Source of the DNA: Kordia antarctica
Lineage (GTDB): Bacteria > Bacteroidota > Bacteroidia > Flavobacteriales > Flavobacteriaceae
Direction: 5' to 3'
Length of the DNA: 64,000 nucleotides
NCBI RefSeq assembly: GCF_009901525.1
Contig: NZ_CP019288.1
Location: 5,299,501 to 5,363,500, forward strand
In this document: positions 52,014 through 62,664 of the stretch, piece by piece
Position numbering within the stretch: the first letter of the stretch is position 1
Layout: each line of letters opens with the position of its first letter
The notes under the pieces: generated by a model
Database searches by the model: none
The model's input: the letters and a program-made list of their open reading frames with translations, nothing else
What the model was told of the DNA's origin: nothing
Translations under genes and position numbers: made by a program

Positions 52014-53951
52014 ATGAGTACACATCATACATTAAAGCAAATACAGATAGGCGATTGTAATTGGACAGAAGGATTTTGGGCTGAAAAATTCAAAACCTGT
52101 GAAGAAGTAATGGTGCCTTATATGGGCAATTTATTATGTGGCGATATTGGACATGCCCTAAACAACTTTAAAATTGCCGCAGGTGAAAAAGAAGGTGAAC
52201 ACAAAGGTATGTTTTGGCATGATGGCGATTTCTATAAATTTATGGAAGCCAAAATGTACGTGTATGCGCATACCAAAAATGAGCAATTACTCCATGAATT
52301 AGATGGGTATATTGAGCTCATTGGAAAAGCACAAGAAGAAGATGGATACTTGCAAACGCAAATTCAATTACGAGCAGATGCCGATCGTTTTGAAAACAGA
52401 AAATACCATGAAATGTACAACAGCGGACATCTTTACATCAGCGCATGTGTACATCACAACATTACAGGAAAAACAAACTTTTTAGACATTGCCATCAAAC
52501 ATGCCGATTTGTTATACACGATCTTCATGCCAAATACAAAACACTATGCGCGTTTTGGATTCAACCAAACGCAAATTATGGGATTGGTGGAAATATACAG
52601 AGTAACAAAAAATAAAAAGTATCTAAAACTCGCTGAAAAATTCATCAACAATCGCGGTACATACGAAATAAAACATGATGCAACAACAGTCGGTTATCCT
52701 ATCGGAGATATGGTACAAGAACGCACGCCGTTTCGAGAAGCTGAAGAAGCTGTCGGGCATGCAGTTTTAGCACTATATTATTACGCTGGTGCAGCAGATG
52801 TTTATATAGAAACTGGCGAAAAAGCATTGCTAAACTCATTAGACAAACTATGGGCGAATGTAACAGACAAAAAAATGTACGTTACAGGCGCGGTTGGTCA
52901 AGCACATTATGGCGCATCGACCAATTTAGATATGATTGAAGAAGGTTTTATTGATGCGTATATGATGCCAAATATGACCGCTTACAATGAAACATGTGCC
53001 AACTTATGTAACGCAATGTTCAGTTATAGAATGTTACATATTCATGGCGATTCAAAATATGCAGACATCATAGAATTGGTATTATATAACAGTGGTTTAT
53101 CAGGAATAAGTGTAGAAGGAAAAGATTATTTCTATGCAAATCCGTTGCGAATGGTGAACAATACAAGAGATTATCATTCACATAAAGACATAACCGAAAC
53201 ACCAAACAGAGAACCATATTTAGAATGCTTTTGCTGTCCGCCAAACTTGGTGCGAACCATTGCAAAAGTATCTGGTTGGAGTTATAGTATTACGAAAAAT
53301 GGAGTTGCTGTAAACCTTTACGGAGGAAACAAATTAGACACAAAACTTACAGATGGATCTCCAATAAAATTAACGCAAGTCACTGAATATCCGTGGGATG
53401 GAAAAGTAACCATTACAATAGACGAATGCAAGAATGAAGCATTTGACATGCAATTAAGAATTCCAGTTTGGTGCGAAGGCGCAACGATTTCAGTAAATGG
53501 AGAAACTGCGGAAGCTGCACAATCGGGAACATTTGCAACGATCAATCGCGCGTGGAAAAAAGGAGATGTCATTACATTAAATCTTCCGATGGAAATAAAA
53601 CTTGTAGAAGGTCATCCAAGAATTGAAGAAGTACGAAATCAAGTCGCTATCAAACGCGGACCAATTGTATACTGTATAGAAACACCCGATTTACCAAAAG
53701 GAACAGAAATACTAGATGTGTATTTTAATGGAAATATTCCACTAAAAGCACAACACAAAAAAGACTTTTTAGGCGGAGTAACAACTATAGAAGGCGAATT
53801 ATTATTACGAAAAGACAAAAAAGAAGGTATGTACAGAACTGTAGAAAAACCAACGTGGGAAACATACAAAGCGCAATTTGTGCCTTATTTTGCTTGGAGT
53901 AATCGCGGTCAGGCCGAAATGACAGTATTCATGCCAATCGTTTGGAACTAA
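52014..53951 (+). CDS. GH127-type glycoside hydrolase, probable anhydro-galactosidase
   Basis: The 645-residue protein belongs to the DUF1680/GH127 family of (alpha/alpha)6-barrel enzymes. The Cys-zinc active site is seen as YNETCANLCN (Glu326, Cys328) and LECFCCPPNLVR (Cys407, Cys408), matching the layout known from GH127 beta-L-arabinofuranosidase. It has no signal peptide, so it acts in the cytoplasm. GH127 members in marine carrageenan loci release 3,6-anhydro-D-galactose from the non-reducing end of carrageenan oligosaccharides; with the anhydrogalactose genes here that is the preferred function. It overlaps the next gene region closely (5-nt gap). Confidence 0.85.
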   Translation: MSTHHTLKQIQIGDCNWTEGFWAEKFKTCEEVMVPYMGNLLCGDIGHALNNFKIAAGEKEGEHKGMFWHDGDFYKFMEAKMYVYAHTKNEQLLHELDGYIELIGKAQEEDGYLQTQIQLRADADRFENRKYHEMYNSGHLYISACVHHNITGKTNFLDIAIKHADLLYTIFMPNTKHYARFGFNQTQIMGLVEIYRVTKNKKYLKLAEKFINNRGTYEIKHDATTVGYPIGDMVQERTPFREAEEAVGHAVLALYYYAGAADVYIETGEKALLNSLDKLWANVTDKKMYVTGAVGQAHYGASTNLDMIEEGFIDAYMMPNMTAYNETCANLCNAMFSYRMLHIHGDSKYADIIELVLYNSGLSGISVEGKDYFYANPLRMVNNTRDYHSHKDITETPNREPYLECFCCPPNLVRTIAKVSGWSYSITKNGVAVNLYGGNKLDTKLTDGSPIKLTQVTEYPWDGKVTITIDECKNEAFDMQLRIPVWCEGATISVNGETAEAAQSGTFATINRAWKKGDVITLNLPMEIKLVEGHPRIEEVRNQVAIKRGPIVYCIETPDLPKGTEILDVYFNGNIPLKAQHKKDFLGGVTTIEGELLLRKDKKEGMYRTVEKPTWETYKAQFVPYFAWSNRGQAEMTVFMPIVWN

Positions 53952-53956
53952 ATAAT

Positions 53957-55849
53957 ATGCATTATAAAAAATTACATACACTATATCTAAAACTGTTTTT
54001 AACGGCATGCATTGTTATTGCTATAACTACGCAAAGCTTTGCTCAGAAAACAGGAGAAAACGGATCTTTTAAAGAAGTGTTCAAGGAATTTCCTAGACAA
54101 GACAAAAATCTTCGAAAATGGGATTCGCCCGTAATTGCTGACTTAGATCAAGATGGATATCCTGATCTGTTAATTAACGATCATGGTTTTGGGATACAAG
54201 TACAATGGAACAATAAAGGTAAATTTTCCAAACCGTATGATATTATTATGGGAGATTTACACGGTATTTCGGTTGGAGATTTTGACAAAGACGGGAATTT
54301 AGAAGTCATTATGTCACGTGGTGGCGGCTCGGGAAGTAATGCTCGAAACTCTAAAATATTTCGAGTAACTAAAAATCGTGAATTCATTCCGTTGCCAGAT
54401 TTCAAAGAACCGTTGGCATTAATGCGAGGTCGTACGGTTGCGTTCATTGATGGCGATAATGATGGCGATTTAGATTTGCTAAACTTTGCATTTCCAGATG
54501 CTTCTAAAAAAGGACAAAGCGAAAATTACATCTATGAAAACAATGGAAAAGAAGAATTAATTCTCAACAATACGCTTCCTGCAATCAAAGTAGATGGACA
54601 AAAAACAATGGTAACTGATTTTAATAACGATCAAATACTAGATATTATTCTCTACGGAAATGGCGCGCTAAAAGCATATCAAGGAAATGGCGGTTTAACG
54701 TATAAAGATGTCTCAAAAAAAATATTACCAAAAAATATAACCGAAGTTACAGGCATTGCAGAAATAGATTTTGACAACGATGGCGATTTTGATTTATATA
54801 TTACTAGAGGAGAAGATTTCAAAAAAGGAGAAACATTCTACGACAAAGAAACAAAAACGCTAGGTTTCTTCACAAAACGCGGACTCTTTCAATTAGAAGA
54901 TTTGCCTGTTGGCGATTTGTTAACGTTGGAAAACTTTCAGTCGCAATGGCCAAATAATGATACATATTTCATTGGCGAATCGTCTTATGATTATGAATTT
55001 CCAGGCGAAACGCATTCAGGAAAAAACATTCGACTTGTAAATAGTGACGCTTTAGGTTTTCCCGACAATGCCAATTACAAAGAAAAAAAAGGTTGGTATA
55101 TTGGCTATGTCGGAAATGAAAAATGGCGTATTGCAGGGTTTTTGTGGGCACCAGCAACAGGAATCATTCGCAATGTAAAGAACTATCCAATAAGTAAACA
55201 TTCAGAAGGATTGCATGATATCTTATTAGAAAATACAGGTAAAAAATTCAAAGATGTAACCAAAGAGAATAATTTATACTTCAAAGAACATACAACAGCA
55301 GTTACTGTAGCAGATTTTGACAATAATGGTTATCAAGATATTTTAGTTGTTAAAAGAGGGAATTTAATTCACGCGAACGCATCGATCATTTATCTAAACA
55401 AAAAAGGAAAAGGATTTGAAAAACTTCAAAAGCACGGAGTTATTTCTTCAGAACAAGGTGCAATTGGCATGGCGGTCGAAACAATCGATTATGACAAGAA
55501 CGGAATAATTGATGTAATTATTGGCAACGAAAGAGGAAAATGGCATCTATTCAAAAATGAATTAGCTACTGCAAAAAATAACAATTACATCACGATTGAA
55601 GTTGGAACATCAAAAGAAAATAAGGTTTCACCATTAGGTGCATTTGTTGAAATTTCTTCATGTGAAAATACGCAAACAAAACGTGTTGGTGCAACTGGCG
55701 CAATGTATTCCTTAAGCTATGATACATTTGTACACTTTGGAAGAAACACATGTGATGAATCCGTAGAAATCAAAGTAACATGGTCAAACGGAGAAACAAT
55801 CACACAAAAAGCAACAGGAGACACACAGAATATAAAAATTGGGAATTAA
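53957..55849 (+). CDS. Secreted FG-GAP/VCBS propeller protein with ASPIC/UnbV domain
   Basis: From the ATG at 53957 (an in-frame TTG at 53942 overlaps the previous gene) the protein has 630 residues. After a signal peptide ending SFAQK come calcium-loop repeats, VIADLDQDGYPDLLI, VGDFDKDGNLEVI, FIDGDNDGDLDLL, VTDFNNDQILDIILY, IDFDNDGDFDLYI and VADFDNNGYQDILV. The C-terminal segment with GATGAMYSLSYDTFVHFGRN fits ASPIC/UnbV. It probably binds the glycan or other proteins in the envelope. No catalytic site is seen. Confidence 0.85.
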   Translation: MHYKKLHTLYLKLFLTACIVIAITTQSFAQKTGENGSFKEVFKEFPRQDKNLRKWDSPVIADLDQDGYPDLLINDHGFGIQVQWNNKGKFSKPYDIIMGDLHGISVGDFDKDGNLEVIMSRGGGSGSNARNSKIFRVTKNREFIPLPDFKEPLALMRGRTVAFIDGDNDGDLDLLNFAFPDASKKGQSENYIYENNGKEELILNNTLPAIKVDGQKTMVTDFNNDQILDIILYGNGALKAYQGNGGLTYKDVSKKILPKNITEVTGIAEIDFDNDGDFDLYITRGEDFKKGETFYDKETKTLGFFTKRGLFQLEDLPVGDLLTLENFQSQWPNNDTYFIGESSYDYEFPGETHSGKNIRLVNSDALGFPDNANYKEKKGWYIGYVGNEKWRIAGFLWAPATGIIRNVKNYPISKHSEGLHDILLENTGKKFKDVTKENNLYFKEHTTAVTVADFDNNGYQDILVVKRGNLIHANASIIYLNKKGKGFEKLQKHGVISSEQGAIGMAVETIDYDKNGIIDVIIGNERGKWHLFKNELATAKNNNYITIEVGTSKENKVSPLGAFVEISSCENTQTKRVGATGAMYSLSYDTFVHFGRNTCDESVEIKVTWSNGETITQKATGDTQNIKIGN

Positions 55850-55870
55850 CCCAAAAATAAACAATACCCT

Positions 55871-57436
55871 ATGAGTTCATTCAAAAAAAATGCCTTTACA
55901 TATGCAACTATAGTTGCCTTAGGTGGTTTTGTATTTGGTTTAGATGCCGCCCTAATTTCGGGAGCTTTCAAATTCATTACAGCAGAATTTAATCTTAATG
56001 AATGGCAAGTAGGCGCACTTGGTTTCGGACCAGGAATTGGCGTATTGGTAGCATTGCCACTAGCCGCTTGGGGAAGTAACAAATATGGACGAAAAGCCAC
56101 ACTAAAAGTCATTGCGGCATTATATCTAATCTCCGCATTAGGCTCTGCATTTGCACCTTCGTATGTAACCTTACTTGCAGCACGTTTCTTAGGAGGTTTG
56201 GCATTTAGCTCAATCACGTTGGCAGCGATGTATATTGGCGAAATTTCACCTGCAAAATGGCGCGGAAAGTTGGTTTCAATGACGCAAATAAACATCGTTA
56301 TAGGACTTACAGCGGCTTACTTTATCAATTATTGGATATTGCAAGCTACTAGTTCTGATGCAGAATGGGTAACTTCTATAGGTTTAAAAGAATACACTTG
56401 GCGATGGATGTTAGGAATAGAAATCATTCCTGCATTAATATGGTTTGGATTACTTTATACAGTGCCAAGAAGTCCAGCTTGGTTAGTTTACAAAGGTAAG
56501 CATGAAGAAGCAAAACAAACACTAAAAAAAGTAATTCCTGAAAATGAAATAGAAATTCAAGTTGCAGAAATGCAGCAAAGTGTTTCAGAAGGAAATCAAG
56601 ACAGGTCGGTTGGTTCGCAACTAAAAGAAATTTTTAGCTCCAAAATGAGCATCATTGCTGTTGTGGCATTAACGATGGCACTTGTGCAACAATTTACAGG
56701 AATCAACGCAGTGTTAACATATGCGCCAACTGTAATGGAACAACTTGGCTTAGGAGAACAAGCAGCATTTCAACAAGCCATTTGGATAGGTTTGGTAAGT
56801 GTGATTTTTACAGTCTTATCACTCGTTTTAATTGACAAAGTAGGAAGGCGACCAATGATGATTTGGGGATTAGTTTGGGTAGTTTTAAGCTTAGGAATTT
56901 GCGCGTATGGTTTTGGAACTGCAAAATATGAAGTAACTGAAAAAGCAATTTCTGAAATGCAAGACATTCCCGAAATAAACAAACTCACAACTTTAGTTGG
57001 AAAACAATATGCAACAGATATTGAATTTAAAGAAGCAGTAAAAGGTGTTATGGGAGAAATCTCTGCAAGAGATAATTCGAGTACTTTTTTGCAAAAATCA
57101 GCCGTATTAAATGCAGCATTAATTCTATTTGGTATTTTGAGTTTTATTGCCGCTTTTCACTTTTCAGTAGGACCAATAATGTGGGTTTTACTTTCTGAAA
57201 TTTTCCCGATTTCTTTGAGAGGAATTGCAATTCCATTCTTTGCATTAATATCAAGTGTAATTAGCGCGTTGACGCAATTTTTCTTTCCATGGCAACTCGC
57301 TAATATGGGCGCAAGTTCAATCTTTCTTTTCTATGGAGGAATTGTATTTGTTGGATTAATCATTCTATATAAATACTTACCAGAAACGAAAAATTTAACG
57401 ATAGAAGAAATTCAGGCAAAACTTGAAAAGAAGTAA
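55871..57436 (+). CDS. MFS sugar porter
   Basis: The 521-residue protein has 12 predicted helices and the sugar-porter marks: KYGRKATLK after helix 2, PRSPAWLVYKGKHEEA after helix 6, LIDKVGRRPMM after helix 8 and PETKNLTIEEI at the end. The loop between helices 9 and 10 is longer than usual, about 90 hydrophilic residues. It should bring a monosaccharide or small oligosaccharide from the galactan into the cytoplasm. Between the VCBS and GH16 genes with 21-nt gaps on each side. Confidence 0.9.
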   Translation: MSSFKKNAFTYATIVALGGFVFGLDAALISGAFKFITAEFNLNEWQVGALGFGPGIGVLVALPLAAWGSNKYGRKATLKVIAALYLISALGSAFAPSYVTLLAARFLGGLAFSSITLAAMYIGEISPAKWRGKLVSMTQINIVIGLTAAYFINYWILQATSSDAEWVTSIGLKEYTWRWMLGIEIIPALIWFGLLYTVPRSPAWLVYKGKHEEAKQTLKKVIPENEIEIQVAEMQQSVSEGNQDRSVGSQLKEIFSSKMSIIAVVALTMALVQQFTGINAVLTYAPTVMEQLGLGEQAAFQQAIWIGLVSVIFTVLSLVLIDKVGRRPMMIWGLVWVVLSLGICAYGFGTAKYEVTEKAISEMQDIPEINKLTTLVGKQYATDIEFKEAVKGVMGEISARDNSSTFLQKSAVLNAALILFGILSFIAAFHFSVGPIMWVLLSEIFPISLRGIAIPFFALISSVISALTQFFFPWQLANMGASSIFLFYGGIVFVGLIILYKYLPETKNLTIEEIQAKLEKK

Positions 57437-57457
57437 AACTATAAAAAAGAAAAAACG

Positions 57458-58474
57458 ATGAAAATGAATAGAAAAAACACGGCATTTCTTTTTCTGATAA
57501 CGATATTTTTAATGGTTGGAAACATCTCTTGTTCTGATGGGAATGATCCTGAGCCAGAGCCAATTGCTACTGTTGATCCAGAACCAGATCCAGCTCCGAA
57601 TCCCGATCCTGAACCAGATCCAACTCCGAATGCAAACTTTCCATTATCAGATCAAGATAATGCAGGTAATTGGGTTTTAAACACTCAAGTTAGTGACGAG
57701 TTTAATGGTGCAGTTTTAGATGAGACTAAATGGCAAATTCAAGGGAAAGACGGTATTTATAAATCCAATTTTATTGGAAGAGCACCTTCGCAGTTTAGCA
57801 CAGAAAATGCTATCGTAGAAGATAATAAACTTAAAATACTTACAAAATGGGAGCCTAATTTTGCTTTTTCTACAACACCTCAAAATGGCGTTGCTTACGA
57901 AAACATTACGACAGCAGCAGTTATTAGTAAAACACTATTTCTATATGGTTATATGGAAATTAGAAGTAAAGCGGCTAATGCAGAAATAACGAGTTCTTTT
58001 TGGACTACTGGACCTGGAGCAGGATCATCAATTCCGAATAAATCTGAATTAGATATGTTTGAAATGTTTGGAGGACACAAAACGAATCAAGATTGGAAAA
58101 AAAGATTAAAAGTCAACATGATAAGTTGGGAGCCAAATAATGATTACTATTCGCCTAGTGGCAATGGACCTGCGTATACTAGAAACGTTCAGGCAGAGAA
58201 TAATACTGCAGACGATTTTCATGTTTATGGATTTGAATGGACAGCAGAATATATTAAAGTATATATAGATGGAGAATTGCACCCAAACGGAACTTTTTTA
58301 AAGTCGGAAGTAACAAATAATGGAGCAGATCCAGACAGATGGGTTACTGATGTTGCGTATTGGATTTGGTTTGACTCAGAAACATTTCCTTGGCTAGGCT
58401 TACCAGAAGCTTCAGACTTAGCTTCACCTGCAGAATACCAAATAGATTACATAAGAGTTTGGCAACAAAACTAA
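57458..58474 (+). CDS. GH16-family galactanase lipoprotein (second copy)
   Basis: The 338-residue protein has a lipobox NISCSDG (Cys about 25) and an Asp/Glu-Pro linker (about 31-58) that would hold the enzyme away from the membrane. The GH16 domain has the catalytic SELDMFEMFGGH (Glu197, Glu202) and DFHVYGFEWTAEYIKVYIDGE. It shares WVLNTQVSDEFNG, FIGRAPSQFS and YGYMEIRSKAA with the copy at 46379, so the two are paralogues within one PUL. They may differ in tolerance of sulfation. Confidence 0.88.
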   Translation: MKMNRKNTAFLFLITIFLMVGNISCSDGNDPEPEPIATVDPEPDPAPNPDPEPDPTPNANFPLSDQDNAGNWVLNTQVSDEFNGAVLDETKWQIQGKDGIYKSNFIGRAPSQFSTENAIVEDNKLKILTKWEPNFAFSTTPQNGVAYENITTAAVISKTLFLYGYMEIRSKAANAEITSSFWTTGPGAGSSIPNKSELDMFEMFGGHKTNQDWKKRLKVNMISWEPNNDYYSPSGNGPAYTRNVQAENNTADDFHVYGFEWTAEYIKVYIDGELHPNGTFLKSEVTNNGADPDRWVTDVAYWIWFDSETFPWLGLPEASDLASPAEYQIDYIRVWQQN

Positions 58475-58529
58475 GCTATTGAAAAAGTTTAAACAAGCTC
58501 AATACTAAAATAGATAACCTATTATACAC

Positions 58530-60905
58530 ATGAAAAAACAGGCGTTATTACTTGGTCTTATATGTATTATACTTCTCAACGGATGTGGTACAAAATCTGT
58601 ATTTAAAACACCAAAAGAAGAAGCTCTTGCCAAGATAGAAACCCTTGAGGGTCTAATGAGCAAAGCTAAAACAAACTCTATTGATGTCACTAGAGAAGAA
58701 ACCACACTTTGGTTCTCAAAAGAATTTATAAAATTTGCTGATTGGGATGAAGCGAATAAAACTGCCATAGCAAAATTATTTAGCTATGAACGTTATTACA
58801 AAGACAAAAAAGATTCACTTGCTGAAATGTTACCCGATTTTGAACGTAAAAAAGTCATTCAAATATTAGATAAAAGTATTGATGATTTACACAAAGAACT
58901 TAACGGTGAAATTAAACGTAGACCTGTTGCTAAAGTCGATTGGAAAAACGCTAAAGCTGCGGACAATATGTTTATAAGTAACGGAAAACCTTCTTTTCCT
59001 TATGATTACTTCTCAAAAACTGTAGGACAGCCGCTAACAAACGAAGCCGTATATAATGATCACTTAGGCGCAATTTATCATGGAGGTGAAAATTTATATC
59101 CTGTAGATCATGATCGTGCTATCAATTCGTTCCTACTCAAAGAAGATGGCACGTTTGATGAAGAATTAATGAAAGAACTTACGAGCATTCCAGATACCAA
59201 TATTGGTTTCTTAATTTATTGGTCAATGGGTATTCCAGAATGGGCAGAAGCTAAAGAACCAGAAATCAGAAAAGGACGTTCCTTATTTACAGGTTTTGAT
59301 ATTGACAATCCTTTGGCGAGAGAAATATGGGGGAAAATTATACGTCGTACCGGAGAACTCACTAAAGATAAAAAGGTAACTGAACTAGGATATATTTTCG
59401 CAAACGAACCACATTGGTATTCAGAAAAAGGACATTGGACAGGTAGATATAAGGAAATGAATGACATATCTTCATACACCTTAAATAAATTCAAAACTTG
59501 GTTAAAAAACAAATACGATGGCAATATCAATGCGTTAAATAAAAACTGGGAAAGTACATATAAAGATTTTAACGCTGTTGAAATAGAAATACCGATTGAT
59601 ATAGCATTGACAGGAAAACCAATGTGGTATGATTGGAATAGATATCACATGGATAGAACTACGGAATGGTTCAAATTCAATCAAGATGAATTACATGCCG
59701 TAAATCCAAATGCTGATACTCATATTAAACTTTTTCCACGTACTTTTTATGAAGATTCACGCTCACACGGAATGGATTTTGAAGCACTTACAGAATTAAC
59801 CACCATGATCGGACACGATGCAAAAGCGTTGGGTAGTAAAAGTATTAGACCGCATATCAATTCCGATTTTATAGAAAAATATACTTACAAATGGGGCGGA
59901 ATGGCAATCCTACACGATTTCTTAGAATCTGTAAGTCCAAACAAAATTAATGTCAATTCTGAATCACATTTTTTATCGTCTGGTCAATGGAGAGACTTAG
60001 ATGCGCGTACCAGTTATGTGCGTAATGTATATTGGTTATCTACCTTAATGGGGATGGATGCAAATATGGGATGGTTTTGGGCACGTGATCCAGATGGTTC
60101 GCCTGAAGATCGTTTAGAAGGTGAACTCAATTTCTTTGATCCAGGCTTAGGTGGCGCATACGCAGGTTCTAACAATATGCAACCACATATCGCTAATGAA
60201 GTCACTCAAGTAATGCTTGATTTAAACACCTACTCAGAAGAAATAATAAAACTTCGTGAACAACCGCGTCCACTACGTTTTTTCTATTCAGAAACTTCCG
60301 CCATCAATACGCCTAAGTACATGACAAAAACGAACAAACTATACAAATCTTTATTTTTTGAAGGTTTGCCATTAGGATTCGTCACAAAAAACATCATTGA
60401 AAAACAAGACAACAGTACTTGGAACACAGTTGTAGTTTACAATACCGAATATGTAACCGATGCTGAATTTACAACGTTACAATCGTATTTAGACAATGGA
60501 GGAACCGTAATTTTAGATTCTTCTAAGAGTTTATCCATGAATGAATATGGTGAAAAACGTACTCAAAAATTAACTTCAGGCAACGGAAAATTGATTGCTT
60601 TAAAAAATGCTGATATTGTTGAAATCAAAAAAACTGCCTTAGCAGAAGTAGCAGATCAAATGCCAGATGTAATCATTGAATCTGATAATGGGAACGAATT
60701 CAAAACAACAATAAGTAGAGTTGTCAAGCAAAAAGATGGTTCTTATTTGGTTAACTTATTAAACATTGGTCATAATACGACCAAAATAAAATTGTCTTTA
60801 AAATCAGGTGCGCCAATAACAATCAAAAACATCATGACTTCTAATGCTGTTGATGCTCAATTTAATTTGGCATCAGAAGAAGTACTATTACTAGAAATTA
60901 AATAA
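58530..60905 (+). CDS. GH-A clan lipoprotein, GH42/GH50/GH167-like galactosidase
   Basis: The 791-residue protein begins with a lipoprotein signal (LLNGCGTKSV). The catalytic region shows YIFANEPHWYSEKG (Asn-Glu-Pro, acid/base) and KINVNSESHFLSSGQW (probable nucleophile Glu), the pair used by clan A enzymes such as GH42, GH50 and GH167. A C-terminal domain (LRFFYSETSAINTP, VVYNTEYVTDAEF, GGTVILDSSKSL) is like the trimerisation-type domain of GH42. It probably releases beta-linked galactose or neocarrabiose-type units from oligosaccharides. The exact family is not settled by eye. Confidence 0.7.
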   Translation: MKKQALLLGLICIILLNGCGTKSVFKTPKEEALAKIETLEGLMSKAKTNSIDVTREETTLWFSKEFIKFADWDEANKTAIAKLFSYERYYKDKKDSLAEMLPDFERKKVIQILDKSIDDLHKELNGEIKRRPVAKVDWKNAKAADNMFISNGKPSFPYDYFSKTVGQPLTNEAVYNDHLGAIYHGGENLYPVDHDRAINSFLLKEDGTFDEELMKELTSIPDTNIGFLIYWSMGIPEWAEAKEPEIRKGRSLFTGFDIDNPLAREIWGKIIRRTGELTKDKKVTELGYIFANEPHWYSEKGHWTGRYKEMNDISSYTLNKFKTWLKNKYDGNINALNKNWESTYKDFNAVEIEIPIDIALTGKPMWYDWNRYHMDRTTEWFKFNQDELHAVNPNADTHIKLFPRTFYEDSRSHGMDFEALTELTTMIGHDAKALGSKSIRPHINSDFIEKYTYKWGGMAILHDFLESVSPNKINVNSESHFLSSGQWRDLDARTSYVRNVYWLSTLMGMDANMGWFWARDPDGSPEDRLEGELNFFDPGLGGAYAGSNNMQPHIANEVTQVMLDLNTYSEEIIKLREQPRPLRFFYSETSAINTPKYMTKTNKLYKSLFFEGLPLGFVTKNIIEKQDNSTWNTVVVYNTEYVTDAEFTTLQSYLDNGGTVILDSSKSLSMNEYGEKRTQKLTSGNGKLIALKNADIVEIKKTALAEVADQMPDVIIESDNGNEFKTTISRVVKQKDGSYLVNLLNIGHNTTKIKLSLKSGAPITIKNIMTSNAVDAQFNLASEEVLLLEIK

Positions 60906-61004
60906 AAAACACTGTTGATAACAGATAATTTTGGCGATTGAAACTGGTCTTAATTTTCTGAAATTGTCATGTTTGAAAAAAACTAAAACATTAATATCAT
61001 TTGT

Positions 61005-62654
61005 ATGAGAATCCGTTTTATGTCACTCATGCTTTTATTCCTTGTATTTAGTTGTAAGTCGAAACAAGAAATAAAAGTTCACACACCAAAACAAAAGCCA
61101 AATATCTTGTTCATTGCCATTGATGATCTACGTCCAGAAATTGGCGCATATGGTTCAAAAATAGCAATTACACCAAACTTGGATAAATTTGCGAGCCAAG
61201 GATTACAATTCAATAATGCATACTGTCAGCAAGCCATTTGCGGTCCATCACGTGCAAGCGTTCTAACGGGAATTCGACCAGAAACGAGTGGCGTTTTTCA
61301 CAATTACATTAAATTTCGAGAAGTCAATCCCAAGGTCATCACATTGCCACAACACTTTATGCAGCATGGATATGAAACAGTATACACAGGAAAAATTTTC
61401 CATCATGGAGATTTAGACGAACAATCATGGAGCAGATTAGCAGCAATTGATAGTATGACGTCAAAAGGAATCAAAAATCCAGTTGGTTTTGCATTGAAAA
61501 AAAATAACCAAGAAAGAGCTGAAACAAGAAAAGAAATGGTTGCTAAATATGGAAAAGTAGCCAAATATGGTTTGGCTTCTGGCATTGCCTATGAAGCTGC
61601 CGATGTATCCGATGACACCTACAAAGATGGCTACAATACTACTTTGGCAATTGCAACGATGAATGACTTGTTAGCAAAAAACAATCAAAAACCATTCTTT
61701 CTAGGAGTTGGCTATAACAAACCACACTTAAATTGGGTAGCACCAAAAAAATATTGGGACTTATACGACAGAAACGATATTGCTCTTGCATTACAAAAAG
61801 AAGCACCACAAAATGGCGCGACAATGGGTTTGCATCCATCATTTGAACTTCGAGTAAGAAGCGGAATTCCCAAAAAAGGAGACATCGATGAAGAATTGGC
61901 AATCACTCTAAAACACGCGTATTTAGCGTGCGTAAGTTACGTAGATGCACAAGTTGGGAAAATGATACGTGGATTGGAAGAAGCTGGAATTCGCGATAAT
62001 ACCATCATCATCATTTGGAGCGATCATGGATTTCACTTAGGCGAAATGGGTATTTGGGGAAAAGCCACCAACTATGAAATTGCCACAAGAGTTCCGCTAC
62101 TAATTTGGACACCAAACATGCCAAAAGGAAGTCGTGGAAAAACAACAGACGCATTAGTAGAATTAGTAGACATATACCCAACACTTTCAGATTTTGCAGG
62201 TATTGAAACGCCGGCACATGTAGAAGGTACAAGTTTTAAACCTCTAATAGACAATCCTAAAGTAACATGGAAAACAGCGGCTTTTAGTCAATTTCCAACA
62301 CCTGCATTGCGAGAATGGGGCGCATTTCCGTTACGACCAGCCATGCGGGAAACTTATTTTGGTCCATTATTAAAAGATGTAGAAAAACGAATAAAAAAAC
62401 AACTAGGTGAAAAATGGGATAGAGAACTCTTTGAAAATAACTTAATGGGCTATGCCATGCGAACCGAACAATACAGACTCATTGTTTGGAAAGACAGAGC
62501 CAACCCCGAAAAAGAACCAGTTTTTATAGAAGTATACGATCACAAAAATGATGCTTTAGAATCGATTAATATTGCCGAAAATTCTCCCGAATTAGTAGCG
62601 CAACTCATGAAACAATTTAACAAAGGTTGGAAAGGAAACCTTCCAAGTAAATAA
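61005..62654 (+). CDS. S1 family sulfatase, iduronate-sulfatase-like (lipoprotein)
   Basis: The 549-residue protein has a lipobox LVFSC (Cys 17), NILFIAIDDLRPEIGAYG, and the signature CGPSRASVLTGIRPETSG with the formylglycine Cys about residue 79. TGKIFHHG, IIIWSDHGFHLGEMGIWGK and FLGVGYNKPHLNW place it near the iduronate-2-sulfatase-like S1_7 group, members of which act in carrageenan breakdown. It would act in the envelope on a specific sulfate position different from the other two sulfatases. 99 nt after the preceding gene. Confidence 0.92.
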   Translation: MRIRFMSLMLLFLVFSCKSKQEIKVHTPKQKPNILFIAIDDLRPEIGAYGSKIAITPNLDKFASQGLQFNNAYCQQAICGPSRASVLTGIRPETSGVFHNYIKFREVNPKVITLPQHFMQHGYETVYTGKIFHHGDLDEQSWSRLAAIDSMTSKGIKNPVGFALKKNNQERAETRKEMVAKYGKVAKYGLASGIAYEAADVSDDTYKDGYNTTLAIATMNDLLAKNNQKPFFLGVGYNKPHLNWVAPKKYWDLYDRNDIALALQKEAPQNGATMGLHPSFELRVRSGIPKKGDIDEELAITLKHAYLACVSYVDAQVGKMIRGLEEAGIRDNTIIIIWSDHGFHLGEMGIWGKATNYEIATRVPLLIWTPNMPKGSRGKTTDALVELVDIYPTLSDFAGIETPAHVEGTSFKPLIDNPKVTWKTAAFSQFPTPALREWGAFPLRPAMRETYFGPLLKDVEKRIKKQLGEKWDRELFENNLMGYAMRTEQYRLIVWKDRANPEKEPVFIEVYDHKNDALESINIAENSPELVAQLMKQFNKGWKGNLPSK

Positions 62655-62664
62655 CAATACACAC

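Noticed and set aside
53942-53956. Earlier TTG start for the VCBS protein
   Set aside because: It overlaps the GH127 gene; the ATG at 53957 directly precedes a good signal peptide.
55846-56295. Minus-strand frame of 149 codons within the MFS gene
   Set aside because: Antisense shadow of the transporter; no start signals or known family.
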